From Acidobacteriota bacterium (lineage in GTDB: Bacteria > Acidobacteriota > Terriglobia > Bryobacterales > Bryobacteraceae): a DNA stretch of 50,169 nucleotides. Below are positions 1 through 9,700 of the stretch, one piece after another. A program made the position numbers and the translations under genes. How positions within the stretch are numbered: position 1 is the first letter of the stretch; every line of letters starts with the position of its first letter. The notes below the pieces were generated by a model. It worked only from the letters and a program-made list of their open reading frames with translations. It searched no databases and had not been told where the DNA came from. The stretch spans positions 1 through 50,169 of the forward strand of contig JAFDVS010000036.1 in assembly GCA_018268935.1 (NCBI GenBank), given 5' to 3'.

Positions 1-375
1 GCGCATGGCGTCGATCTGCTCGGTGACCTTCATTGAGCCCAGTTCGCTGGCGATACCGGCGGCGTTGCGGCCGGCGGCGGCAATGGCAGTGAGCACGGGG
101 CCCATTTCGCGCACCAGAGTGATGGCGACGATGGGGCCAGTCTGGCTGACGGCGCCGTAGGTTTGCAAAGCGCGCGACATCTGCAGCGCCATGACGACAC
201 CACTGAAGAAGCCCGTGAGCAGCACAATCGGCAGGCTGCCCACTCCGATGATGTCCATCTGGAGAATGATGTCTTTGAAATAATGCGGCCGCTTCGGAAC
301 GTTCAGGAACGCGCGCCCCGTCAACTGGAAAAATTCCTGGATGGTAAGAACCGGCGGCTTGAGAAAGTCCAGCAA
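1..375 (-). CDS. MlaE-type ABC transporter permease, partial (C-terminus beyond window)
   Basis: Reading the minus strand inward gives about 125 residues of an MlaE/YrbE permease, the inner-membrane component of Mla-type ABC systems that move phospholipids or other lipids between inner and outer membranes. The conserved block VREMGPVLTAIAAAGRNAA followed by ELGSMKVTEQIDAM is the family signature. A hydrophobic segment (IGVGSLPIVLLTGFFSGVV) precedes it. No ATG lies near the family's usual N-terminus. A stop codon sits in frame a little upstream, so a TTG at 375 or a CTG at 372, just after AGAGGA, is the probable start. The gene runs off the left edge, so ATPase and MCE partners cannot be seen. 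Family call is secure; the start is not. Confidence 0.85.
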   Translation of the reverse strand, partial: MLDFLKPPVLTIQEFFQLTGRAFLNVPKRPHYFKDIILQMDIIGVGSLPIVLLTGFFSGVVMALQMSRALQTYGAVSQTGPIVAITLVREMGPVLTAIAAAGRNAAGIASELGSMKVTEQIDAMR

Positions 376-390
376 ATCCTCTAGTCCTGT

Positions 391-409
391 GAACTTCTGA
401 TGCTACCAT
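391..409. promoter_or_regulatory. Overlapping divergent -10-like boxes between permease and P1 peptidase
   Basis: TACCAT at 404-409 on the plus strand and TAGCAT at 405-400 on the minus strand overlap in the short gap between the divergent permease and peptidase genes. Each would start transcription 15-25 bases before its gene. On the minus strand the box is followed by AGAAGTTC, similar to sequence after the boxes of tpiA and der. No convincing -35 element is visible, so this is a pattern-based guess. Confidence 0.35.
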
Positions 410-432
410 ACCCATGTGTTTGGGCTTTCGCG

Positions 433-1404
433 ATGAGTAAGGGCTTGACGGAAATCGCCGGTATCAAAGTGGGGCACGCCACGGATCGGGAAGGGCTCAC
501 GGGGTGTACGGCCATCCTCTGCGAGGCGGGAGCAGTGGCTGGTGTGGATGTGCGCGGATCGGCCGCCGGGTCGGAAGAATTCGAGTTGATGAATCCGCTG
601 CACGTGACTGGCGTCATCCATGGAGTGTGCCTGGCGGGCGGCAGTGCGTTCGGCCTGGAAGCAGCGAGCGGAGTGCGCCGTTTTCTGGAGAAGAAAGGGA
701 TCGGCTTCGACACGGGAGTGGCGCGCGTTCCCCTGGTTCCGGGCGCGATTCTGTTCGATCTGGCATTCGGAAGCGCGGCCGCGCGGCCCACGCGGGAGAC
801 GGGGGAGAAGGCTGCCGCTGCCGCCAACGATGGACCAGTGGAGGAAGGCGCGGTGGGTGCGGGCACGGGCGCCACCGTGGGAAAGGTGCATGGCATGCGC
901 TGCGCCATGAAAGCGGGAATCGGTTCGGCGTGTGTGTGGCTGGATGGGGAATTGACCGGTGTGCGCGTTGCGGCCTTGGCGGCGGTGAATGCGCTCGGCG
1001 ATGTGCGCGATCCGGAGACGGGACAGATTCTCGCCGGAACCCGCGAGTCCGCCGATTCGATGAACCTCATCGACAGCGCCGCCGTGATGAAGCGCGGCGA
1101 CCGCGCCGGGTTCTCCTCCTCCAGTAATACGACGCTGGTGGTAGTGGCCACGAATGCGAAACTGACGAAGCCAATGGCAACCAAACTGGCGCAACTGGCC
1201 AGTATCGGGGTGGCCCGCACCATTGCGCCGGTGTGGACCATGTCCGATGGCGATGTGGTAATCGCACTATCGGCGGGCGATCAGCAGGCTCCGGTGGATG
1301 CACTCGGCGTGGCGGCGGCGGAGGCAGTGTCGCAAGCGATTGTGCGCGCCGTACGTCTGGCGCCTTCGATGGGTGGACTGCCGGGCTTAGGCAGCAAGGT
1401 GTGA
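433..1404 (+). CDS. P1 family (S58, DmpA-like) aminopeptidase
   Basis: 323 residues of the DmpA/P1 family, N-terminal-nucleophile hydrolases that cleave themselves once and then act as aminopeptidases or amidases on small peptides and amides. Visible family features are the N-terminal ITEIxGIKVGHAT-like strand (here LTEIAGIKVGHAT), the Gly-rich block GAGTGATVGK, and the Asn-Thr pair N232-T233 in SSNTTLVVVATNA. That pair is the expected autoproteolysis site, making T233 the likely nucleophile. An upstream ATG at 400 would add 11 poorly conserved residues; I prefer 433 because the family begins around this point, although no clear ribosome site precedes it. There is no signal peptide, so it is probably cytoplasmic. 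It converges on the exporter gene with only four bases between stop codons. The natural substrate is unknown. Confidence 0.88.
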   Translation: MSKGLTEIAGIKVGHATDREGLTGCTAILCEAGAVAGVDVRGSAAGSEEFELMNPLHVTGVIHGVCLAGGSAFGLEAASGVRRFLEKKGIGFDTGVARVPLVPGAILFDLAFGSAAARPTRETGEKAAAAANDGPVEEGAVGAGTGATVGKVHGMRCAMKAGIGSACVWLDGELTGVRVAALAAVNALGDVRDPETGQILAGTRESADSMNLIDSAAVMKRGDRAGFSSSSNTTLVVVATNAKLTKPMATKLAQLASIGVARTIAPVWTMSDGDVVIALSAGDQQAPVDALGVAAAEAVSQAIVRAVRLAPSMGGLPGLGSKV

Positions 1405-1408
1405 CCTG

Positions 1409-2152
1409 TCAGCGCGATGGGACAAAGAGGATCGCCGTGGCGATGAACGCCAGCACGAGAACCGAAATCTCGAAAATTTTCTGAGGGATCTTCTCAAGCA
1501 GCATGCGGCCCGCCAGTGCTCCGGCGATGCTCGCGGGAAGCATGGCTGCGTCGAAGGCCAGCGATTGCGCGTCGATCATCCCGTGGCTCACGTACACCGG
1601 CACCTTGGTCAGATTGACGAGAAAGAAGAACCATGCCCCCGTGGCGACGAATTCCTCGCGCGTGAGGCGCTTGCTGAGCAAGTAAACGTTCATGATGGGG
1701 CCAGCGGCGTTGGCCACCATCGTGGCGAATCCGGCAAAGGAGCCATAGAGGCTGGAATAGAAGACGCCCTCGGTGGGGAGCGGATTCACGCTGCGCTTGC
1801 GGATCAGATACAGCGTGAGCATGAGGATGATGATGGTGGCAACGATGGGGCGGATGACATGGTCGTCATAGCGAAGGACGAAAGCGCCAATCCCCATGCC
1901 CACAATGACCGAGGGAAGCAGAGAGAAGAGCCGGTTGGCAGCGGCGTGGCGGCGGTAGTAGAACACGGCGAAGATGTCGGCGCTGATCAGTATGGGAAGC
2001 AGCCAGCCCGCCGATTGGCGCGCATCACCGACGGTGAATACGAAGAGTGGAATGACCAGAATGCCCAAGCCGGGCATTCCTGTTTTCGCGACACCGATGT
2101 TGAAGGCGCAGAGGGCGCCGAGCACCCACTTCCAGAGCGGCAAGGAAGGCAT
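1409..2152 (-). CDS. TauE/SafE family membrane exporter
   Basis: 247 residues with seven or eight hydrophobic segments and the TauE/SafE pattern: an N-terminal Gly/Pro-rich repeat (GVAKTGMPGLGILVIPL) and a second half (GSFAGFATMVANAAGPIMNVYLL) that mirrors the first. The family moves small organic anions or sulfite-type ions across the inner membrane. The specificity of this member cannot be read from sequence. It is the last gene of a minus-strand group, five bases after the LolA-like gene. There is no obvious functional link to the M16 peptidases upstream, so co-transcription may be its only connection to them. Confidence 0.85.
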   Translation of the reverse strand: MPSLPLWKWVLGALCAFNIGVAKTGMPGLGILVIPLFVFTVGDARQSAGWLLPILISADIFAVFYYRRHAAANRLFSLLPSVIVGMGIGAFVLRYDDHVIRPIVATIIILMLTLYLIRKRSVNPLPTEGVFYSSLYGSFAGFATMVANAAGPIMNVYLLSKRLTREEFVATGAWFFFLVNLTKVPVYVSHGMIDAQSLAFDAAMLPASIAGALAGRMLLEKIPQKIFEISVLVLAFIATAILFVPSR

Positions 2153-2157
2153 TCGCT

Positions 2158-2958
2158 CTAGTTTATTGGCTTCAGCATCTTCATGTCGGTGGAGAGAGTG
2201 AAGTAGGAATCGTCAAAGCCCTGGTTGATCTTCACCGATTCGGAAAAGATCTCGTAGATTTTTTCGCCGTTTCGCTCGCGGGTGATCTGGAAAGGCCACT
2301 GGATGCCGCCGGCGACATCACGGTACTTGGCGAACCGCGTCAACTCATCGAAGCGCTCTTTGGTTTTTTCCACGCGGCGGACGAATTGCTGGCGGACGGG
2401 CAGCTTCGTGCTCTGGTGGAAGTAGACGGTGGTGGTGAGATTCTCCGAGTCGGTGATGGTGACGGCATGGACGGGCATATTCTCGACAATCTCGCTGCCT
2501 TCGTGTTCGATGATCATGCCCGGCTCGCCGAGGCGCTGGCGCAGGATGTAGAAGATATTCCGGCGCGTGGTTTCGCGGAAGCGCTCATCCATATCGGGTG
2601 GAACGGGGCGCGCTCCGCGATAGGTCAGTGTGTAGCCTTCCTTTTCGGTGAACAGAATGGCGTAGTCTTCTTTGTCCTTGCCAAAGGACTGGCGCTCCCG
2701 GAGGCCGAAGAAATCGATGCGCGGCGGCTCAGGGCGGGTGAGATAGCGGGTCATGATGCGGGCGTGGGAGAGACCGGAGAGCCGCTCCCGGTAAAAGGAG
2801 TAGGCACGTCCGGCCTCGAGCCGATCCTTCATTTCCAAAAAGCTTCTGCCGCCGAGCGCCGCCACCGCTTCGTCGACGATCTTCTTTCCCCGTTCCTGTT
2901 TGGATTGGGAAAAGGCCGGCGATCCGGCCAGTGAAAGAAGGAATGTACGCCGCTGCAT
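2158..2958 (-). CDS. Secreted LolA-like hypothetical protein
   Basis: 266 residues beginning MQRRTFLLSLAGSPAFSQ, a short export signal with twin arginines, so the mature protein is probably periplasmic. The body has the alternating hydrophobic strand pattern and the KxxIDExVxALGG start seen in outer-membrane lipoprotein-sorting (LolA/LolB-like) folds, which bind lipidated or hydrophobic ligands. The start codon directly follows the stop of the M16 gene (2959), indicating translational coupling. The tail of that M16 protein has a similar KGKxLLxKLxAAVGG opening, so this protein may be a free-standing relative of that domain. A specific function cannot be assigned; the fold call is moderate. 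Confidence 0.6.
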   Translation of the reverse strand: MQRRTFLLSLAGSPAFSQSKQERGKKIVDEAVAALGGRSFLEMKDRLEAGRAYSFYRERLSGLSHARIMTRYLTRPEPPRIDFFGLRERQSFGKDKEDYAILFTEKEGYTLTYRGARPVPPDMDERFRETTRRNIFYILRQRLGEPGMIIEHEGSEIVENMPVHAVTITDSENLTTTVYFHQSTKLPVRQQFVRRVEKTKERFDELTRFAKYRDVAGGIQWPFQITRERNGEKIYEIFSESVKINQGFDDSYFTLSTDMKMLKPIN

Positions 2959-5100
2959 CTATTTTTGTCCCAGTTCCTCCGGCTTGAGACCAGAGTTCAG
3001 TTTGTATTCGGTAACCGTAATATCGGCCGCGGGCTTGCCGCCCTGGCTCACCTTGATTACGTGGGGAAGTTTGATGCCGCCTGCTTCCTTGAAGTCGGAA
3101 TAGATGGCTTCCACTTCATTGCCGGAGTTATCTGCCGCCTTGTAGTTCACTTTGGCGGGGAGGCCGGAGGCATCCAGGGTGACGCGAACATAGTTGCCGT
3201 TCTTGTCGGTGATCTCCACGGCATCGTTGGAAACAGCGTTCACGGTGCGGTTGGGATCGCGGTCGCTCATCCACAGTGTGGGATAGAGCCGGAACAATTC
3301 TTCATTGGCCTGTTTTACGGCGGGAGCGGGAAGAGGCGCCTGTCCCTGCGGCCCGATCATGAATCCGCTGCCCTTGCCATCGTAGTAGATCACGATTTTG
3401 CCGAACGGCAGTTGTTGTTCAAAGCGGATCATTGGCGCAATGATTTTCGTCGTCTGAGTCACCTGAAGTCCGCCGCCCTGCATGGCGAGAACCTTCACCT
3501 GGGCGACGTGCATGTAGTCCTTTACGGCGGTCAATTTATCCGCGCCGCCAACGGCGGCCTGCAGCTTCTGCAACAACTGCTTTCCTTTTTGAAGAGACGC
3601 GGCATCGGCTTTCGCCGTTGCAGTCTTGGGCTCAGGGATGGTCAGATCGATTTTGCTCACGGGCATGTTCAACGAGGAAAGGGGCGTGCCGAAGTCGGCG
3701 GATTTGCCGACGACCACGGTGACGAAATTCTCAGGCTTGATGTACTCCTTGGCCACACGCATGACGTCCGCCTTGGTAACGGCAGCGATCGCCTTCTGGT
3801 ACTGGAAGATGAAGTCTTTCGGATAGCCGTGATACTCGTAGTTGACGATGCGGCTGAGTGTCTTTGAGGGTGAGTCGAAGTTGAAGACGAAGCTGTTGAG
3901 CGTGCTCTCTTTGGCTTCCTGCAGTTCCTGATCGGTGACCTCCGTGGATCGGATGCGCTCCACTTCGCCGTAGATCGCTTTCAGTGCATCGACAGTGGAT
4001 TCCGATTTCGTGCTGCCACTGATGGTGAACGTGCCGACGTGATCGTAGTTGGCGTTCCAATTGGCGCTGACGCCATAGGCGAGGCCCAGATCGCTGCGGA
4101 TTTTCTTCATGAGACGGGAGGAGAAGCCGTTGGCGCCAAGGATATCGGCCATCACTTCCAGCGCCGGATAATCTTTGTCGTTCAACTTGCCACCCAGATG
4201 GCCGATGCGGAAGTTGGACTGGTTGACCTCGCTCTTTTCCGCCAGGAAGATGCCAGGCTTCTGGCTATGCGAGACGGCAGGCAGCGGGGGCACGGGAGCC
4301 TGCTTTGCATCCCAACCGGCGAAGAGCTTTTCAATCTTCGCGCGCATTTCGGCGGTGGAGAAATCGCCCTGGATGGCGAGCATCACGTTTGCGGGGAAGT
4401 AGTAGCGCTTGTGCCAGTCGAGCAGATCCTGCCGGTTGACGCTCTGGATGGTTTCATGCTCCACGATGCGGCCCCAGGGGGTGGTGGGGCCGTAGAGCAG
4501 GCGGTCAAACTCACGGCTGGCGATGCCGCCGGCCTGATCGTTGCGGCGCGCGATGATGCCGCGCATCTGGGTCTTGGCGATGTCGATTTTGTCCTGGCGG
4601 AATTCGGGCGCCACGAGGACATCCTTGAACACATCGAGAACAGTGCCGGTATGTTCCTTGAGCGTATTGAACGACAATGTGCCGGAGGTTTCCCCGACAT
4701 CGCTCTCCACCGAGGCGGCGATGCCTTCGAGCAATTCATTGAGTTGGTCGCCGGTCTTCGATTTCGTACCACCGGTGCGCATCACTTCGCCGAAGATCGA
4801 AGTCAATCCCACCTTCTGCGCGGGCTCAAAGATGTTGCCGGTGCGGATGCGGGCGGATCCACGCACCAGCGGCAGCTCATGGTTCTCCAGGAGGAAGACC
4901 TTCATCCCGTTGGGCAGTGTGAAAGAGGCGATCTCCGGGAATTTGAGTTCGCGCATTGGGGGATACTTGAGGGTCTTGTAAGATCGGGAAGCCGCTGCCG
5001 GCTTAGGCGCGGGCGCGGCTTTCCTGGCGGCCGGCGCGGGGGCAGGCGCCTGCGCGGAGACAATGGCTGCGGTGAATAGAGTCAGAATGGCAGATCTCAT
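2959..5100 (-). CDS. M16 family peptidase homologue, non-catalytic subunit, with C-terminal LolA-like domain
   Basis: 713 residues with a signal peptide (to about residue 17), a Pro/Ala-rich linker, two M16 halves (about 45-490) and an extra 220-residue tail from about 495. In the zinc-site position, where the neighbouring M16 protein has HMFEH, this one has SIFGE (101-105), so both His and the Glu are lost and it should not cleave peptides itself. Bacterial M16B enzymes and mitochondrial processing peptidase work as pairs of one active and one inactive subunit; this fits the inactive partner. Its start overlaps the stop of the catalytic gene by four bases (ATGA). The C-terminal tail resembles LolA-like periplasmic folds and is not part of ordinary M16 proteins. 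Confidence 0.88.
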   Translation of the reverse strand: MRSAILTLFTAAIVSAQAPAPAPAARKAAPAPKPAAASRSYKTLKYPPMRELKFPEIASFTLPNGMKVFLLENHELPLVRGSARIRTGNIFEPAQKVGLTSIFGEVMRTGGTKSKTGDQLNELLEGIAASVESDVGETSGTLSFNTLKEHTGTVLDVFKDVLVAPEFRQDKIDIAKTQMRGIIARRNDQAGGIASREFDRLLYGPTTPWGRIVEHETIQSVNRQDLLDWHKRYYFPANVMLAIQGDFSTAEMRAKIEKLFAGWDAKQAPVPPLPAVSHSQKPGIFLAEKSEVNQSNFRIGHLGGKLNDKDYPALEVMADILGANGFSSRLMKKIRSDLGLAYGVSANWNANYDHVGTFTISGSTKSESTVDALKAIYGEVERIRSTEVTDQELQEAKESTLNSFVFNFDSPSKTLSRIVNYEYHGYPKDFIFQYQKAIAAVTKADVMRVAKEYIKPENFVTVVVGKSADFGTPLSSLNMPVSKIDLTIPEPKTATAKADAASLQKGKQLLQKLQAAVGGADKLTAVKDYMHVAQVKVLAMQGGGLQVTQTTKIIAPMIRFEQQLPFGKIVIYYDGKGSGFMIGPQGQAPLPAPAVKQANEELFRLYPTLWMSDRDPNRTVNAVSNDAVEITDKNGNYVRVTLDASGLPAKVNYKAADNSGNEVEAIYSDFKEAGGIKLPHVIKVSQGGKPAADITVTEYKLNSGLKPEELGQK

Positions 5101-6596
5101 TTGCTGTCCTCTTTCTTGGGAGCATGGGAATGCACAACGGTGCGGCCGGAATCGACGAGGTAGGTTTTGGCAACCCGCATGAGATCGTCGGCACTGACCT
5201 TTTCCACTTCGTCGATCTTCGTGAACAGCTTCCGCCAGTCACCAAACAACTGGTAGTTTTCCGCAAGCCGCATGGCCATACCCATATTGGAATCGAGGCC
5301 GCGAATGAGGCCGGCGCGAATCTGCGTCTTCACGCGGCGAATGACGGCTTCGTCGATTTTTTCCTTCTTTACGCGTTCGATGATTTCCTGGAGCGCTTTC
5401 TCGTTTTCCTCGACAGTCTTTCCCACACCCGGCACGGAGTACATGAGGAATGCGCCGGGGAATTTTTCGCCGATGAAGTTGGCATCGGCAGTGGCAAAGA
5501 GGGCTAGTTTCTTCTGCTCCACCAATTCCTTGTAAATGACGCCGGTGCGGCCTGAGGCAAGGGACCCGGCCAGAACGGCGAGCGGAGCATCATCGGGATG
5601 GAAGGCATTGGGCCGCTTGTAAGTAACGAAAAGCATGGGTTGCGATTCGGTGTCGATCACAGCGCGGCGCTCGCCTTCCTGCTTTCCTTCCTCGGTGATG
5701 ACGCGGGGCGGGGCAGGACCCGCGGGAAGCGAGGAGAAATACTGGTCGGCGAGGCGTTTGGCTTCTTTCGGATCCACATCGCCGGCGATCACCATGACCA
5801 TATTCGAGGGGACATAGTATTTGCGGAAGAACTCCTCGGCGGCGTTGGCGCGAAGGTTTTCGATATCACTGGCCCAGCCAATGATGTTGCGTTGCGGATG
5901 CGAGAGGAAGGTGGTCTGCAGCAGCAGTTGCACCATTTTGCCTTGGGGATTCGATTCGGCGCGCATGCGGCGTTCCTCGCGCACCACGTCGCGCTCTTTG
6001 TAGAACTCGCGCATGATGGGATTCTTAAACACCTGGGAGGTGAGGAGGAACCATAATTCCAGGCGGTTGGAGGGGAGCGAGTAGAAATATGTCGTTGCCT
6101 CGCCGCTGGTGCTGGCGTTCATCCCCACGCCGCCGTTGAGCGAGATGAGGCGGGAGTAGGCTTCTTTATCGACGTAGCTATTGGCTTTTTCGATGGCGGC
6201 CTTCACTTCCTTCTGCAGCGATTCCAGAGTTTCCTTGGAACCGCGCGGGCCTTTATTCTTTTCCACGTCGATCTTGTCGTAGAGCGCTTCGATCTCCGCG
6301 AGGGTCTTTTTTTCGGCGGCCCAGTTGGTGGTTCCGAGGGTATCGGTTCCTTTGAACGCCATGTGTTCGAACATGTGCGCGAGGCCGGTCCGGCCGGCGG
6401 GATCGTTGGCGCCGCCAACGTCAACCCGGGTAAGAACCGAGACCACGGGCGCCTCCGGGCGCTGAAGCACGATGAAGTGCAGGCCGTTGGCCAGGGTAAA
6501 TTCGGTGACGCGCTTTTCGAACTCTTGCAAGTTCTGCGCTCCGAGGCACAGTGGCGCAAGAAGCGCGGCTGTGCGCAGAATCCATGTGTGTTTCAT
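5097..6596 (-). CDS. M16 family zinc metallopeptidase, catalytic subunit
   Basis: 499 residues with a signal peptide ending near residue 20 (CLGA/QNL), so probably periplasmic. The inverted zinc-binding motif HxxEH is intact as H74-M-F-E77-H78, and the downstream VVREERRMR segment supplies the expected third Glu ligand. The length covers both homologous halves of an M16B subunit. It is the first gene of a four-gene minus-strand operon and overlaps the inactive partner gene by four bases, so the two products are probably made in equal amounts and form a heterodimer. Family members degrade small peptides or process signal sequences. The substrate here is unknown. GGAG lies about 11 bases before the ATG. 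Confidence 0.93.
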   Translation of the reverse strand: MKHTWILRTAALLAPLCLGAQNLQEFEKRVTEFTLANGLHFIVLQRPEAPVVSVLTRVDVGGANDPAGRTGLAHMFEHMAFKGTDTLGTTNWAAEKKTLAEIEALYDKIDVEKNKGPRGSKETLESLQKEVKAAIEKANSYVDKEAYSRLISLNGGVGMNASTSGEATTYFYSLPSNRLELWFLLTSQVFKNPIMREFYKERDVVREERRMRAESNPQGKMVQLLLQTTFLSHPQRNIIGWASDIENLRANAAEEFFRKYYVPSNMVMVIAGDVDPKEAKRLADQYFSSLPAGPAPPRVITEEGKQEGERRAVIDTESQPMLFVTYKRPNAFHPDDAPLAVLAGSLASGRTGVIYKELVEQKKLALFATADANFIGEKFPGAFLMYSVPGVGKTVEENEKALQEIIERVKKEKIDEAVIRRVKTQIRAGLIRGLDSNMGMAMRLAENYQLFGDWRKLFTKIDEVEKVSADDLMRVAKTYLVDSGRTVVHSHAPKKEDSK

Positions 6597-6711
6597 GCGG
6601 ATGACTTCTCCAGAGGAGTACCTATACCTGTAATTGTAAGCGGAATGGGAGGCCGTATCGGGTCATGGCTTGTTTCCTTTGGTAACCTCCTATTGGGGTT
6701 ATGCGGGGAGC

Positions 6712-6717
6712 TATAAT
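6712..6717 (+). promoter_or_regulatory. -10 box TATAAT, possible leaderless promoter
   Basis: A perfect TATAAT ends nine bases before the ATG at 6727, where the signal peptide of the SBBP/SLH protein begins. No Shine-Dalgarno sequence lies between them and no clear -35 hexamer is present. Transcription would begin at or within a few bases of the start codon. Confidence 0.45.
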
Positions 6718-6726
6718 GACCGCCGA

Positions 6727-9700
6727 ATGCTGGATCTTTTTCTCGTTTTTCTCACCGCGGCTGCTGAGGGATACGCGCAAAACGGAGCCCGCCCGCGCCT
6801 TGATGCGAACGCGTGTTCCTTCAGAACTGGCGGCGCGGCGCGTGCCCTTTGCGCTTCTGTGCAAGCTGCAAAGCCGGATGGGATGATGCGGATTCCGCTG
6901 TTGTTTGAAGAAAATCGCGGGCAGGGGGCGGATGCCGCATACGTTGTGCGCGCGGGCGCAGCGGAAGTGGGGTTCGGAAGCGCCATTACCTACCGCGGGA
7001 GTGGGGGCCTCTACCGGGTGGAGTTTGCCGGTGCGAATCCCAAGGTGCGCGCCACCGGCGAGCAGCGCCAGGCAGCCCATGTGAATTACTATCGAGGGGC
7101 GATGCGGGCGGAAGGGGTGCCGGTCTTTGGATCGTTGCGATACCGCGGGCTGTATGCGGGAATCGACCTGCTCTACCACGGCAAGAACGGGGAATTGGAA
7201 TACGATTTTCAAGTCGCCCCGGGAGCCAATCCACGGGCGATCGTCCTGCGCTTCAGCAGCGAGGCACGTTTGCGGCTGATGCCCGATGGGGACCTGGAGG
7301 TACGCAGCGGCAAAGAGACGATGCGCCACAAACGGCCGGTAGCTTATCAGGAGATTGCGGGACATCGGAGGGATGTACCCGCCTGGTTCCGGCTGGATGG
7401 AAACACGGTGGGGTTTACCGTTGCCCCTTATGAACGGCGGCACGCATTGACCATTGATCCGGTCTTGAAGTTCTCCACCAGTTTTCTGACCTCAATCAGC
7501 GGCCTCGCCTCCGATCCCAATGGCAACACGTTCATCGCCTTGGCGACGCAGAATGCGTATCCGTACAGTGGGGCCGATCCGGATGTGCAGTATCTCAAAC
7601 TCGACACAGCGGGAAAGCTCATTTACAAGACCGTAGTGGGGGGACTGGGCATTGAAACGAACTCCGGAATCGTCGCCGACAGTCAGGGCAACCTGTTCTC
7701 CACGGGCACGTCGAGTTCGGCGAACTATCCGGTGAACGGGGCCACCTGTTCGGCCATCGCCGCCGACGCGTACATCACGAAGCTGAGCCCAACCGGCGCA
7801 TTGGTGGCCTCGCGCTGCTATGGCGGCGCCTATGCGGAAACGGTGGCGGGCATCGGCATCGACAATGCGGGCGCTGTGTACGTTGCAGGCAGCACCGAAT
7901 CGACGGATCTGCCTGTCACCTCTCCCGTGGTGCAATCGCAGAAGCGGCGGGTCAATTCGACATTGGGCTACGTAGCGAAGTTCGACAATGGCAATCTGTC
8001 GCTGGTCTACAGCACCTACTTCGGCAACCTGGCGGATGTGACGGTGCTCGGCATCGCCGTCGATGCCGGAGGCTCTGTCGTGGTTGGCGGCAAAACGTCG
8101 CCACAAGGGTTCCCCTTAACCGCGGGCGCATACTACACCACACCCGTCGCCGGGCCTTCGCAGGGGTTTCTGGCGAAGATCAACGCCGCCGGAAACGGGC
8201 TCGTATATGCCACGCTGCTGCCCTCCACCGATATCAACGACAAGCTCCTTTTCGGCGTGGATGAAGGCGGCCAAGTGTATGTTCTACAGATCGGACCAAC
8301 TTCGTTCGGTGGCTACACGCCCTATACACCGTGGCGAGTCGTGCGCCTCAATGCGCAAGGCACTGCATCGACGATGGACAAGGTGCTGCCCTTCCTCTAC
8401 GGACCCAGCGCAATCTCCGTGGACCGGTCCGGCAGCATGTTGATCGCGTCGCAGGATACGAGCGCCGTTGCCCCCACCGCCGACGCTTTGCAGGTTAGGC
8501 AGTCCTCCTCCGCGGCGAACCTGGCGCTGAAGCTGGACAATGCAGCCAACGTTCAGTACGCCAGCCCGCTTCCTGCCTTGACCAGACTCGTAAGGATCGC
8601 AGGGAATGACATTCTGGTGGCGTTGGAATCCATCTTTCTAAACGACAAAAGCTTTCCCACCACACCGGGAACCTACACCGATTTGACCGAACCGTATTTC
8701 TCCTCGGGGAACGGTGTGTTTCGCATGAGTGTACCGGGGGGCTGCACGCCGGAATTGCAGGCGGGAACCAGCCTCACTATCCCGGTTGCGGGCGCCAGCG
8801 GTACGCTGCAGGTTCGCGCGCCCGACAATTGCACGTGGGTGGCGATGGTGGGGGCCTACTCCAGCAGCTGGCTGCAGATCACGGGAGCGCGATCCGGCAC
8901 GGGGAACGGAACACTGAATTACCTGGCGTACCCACTATCGGGGTCCGAACCCGGCCGAGTCGCGACACTGTTTCTGTCGGCGGCGAACAGCTACGACTTT
9001 CAGCAAGGCCAACCGCCGGCTTGCCAGTTGACGAACCCACCGCAAGGGGTATTCTCACTCCAGGCCTCTCCCGCCTTCTTCGCTTTTCAGCTCTCCCTGC
9101 CCGATGGCTGCGCGTGGACGGTGTCCCCCAACGCTGCATGGATACGCACGCTGGGAGCCTCCAGTGGAAAGGGGACAGCCACGGTAAACTTCGAGGCCGC
9201 CGCCAATGATGGTCTGGCCCGAACCGGCACCATCCTGGTGGCTGGGCAAAACATCATCGTCAATCAGGAAGCATGCTCCTACCAGTTGACGAACTTCGGT
9301 TCCCTCACCGGATTGGCGCAGATCATGCCGGTGAGCGCCATTGCGCCGCTGGGGTGCAACTGGAACATCTCCTCCGATTCCAGTTGGCTCCAGTTCGACG
9401 TTCCATCATCGGCTACACGATCGGGAGGCGCGCAGCTCACAATGACGGTGCAGCAAAACCCCAGCAGCAGCGCACGCTCGGCGATTGTCACGATGGGACC
9501 GCGGCAGTTCACCTTGACGCAACAGGGACTGGCCTGTCCGTTCACACTCTCGACTGCGAACGCGATCGTTCCGAGCGGGGGCGGCGCAGCTTCCGTACAG
9601 GCTACCTCCAACTCAACTTGCTTGATCAGCGCATCCTTCAGTTCCACCGCCGTGTCCGGTTATGGCGGAGTCATCTCCGGGTCCAGCACTCTGAACTTCA

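Noticed and set aside
381..1241. Long open frame on the minus strand opposite the P1 peptidase
   Set aside because: It is antisense to a clear DmpA-family gene, its translation is low-complexity Arg/Pro/Ala, and it matches no family I know.
6670..6726. Earlier ATG for the SBBP/SLH protein
   Set aside because: It precedes the TATAAT box and would place 19 polar residues before the signal peptide.
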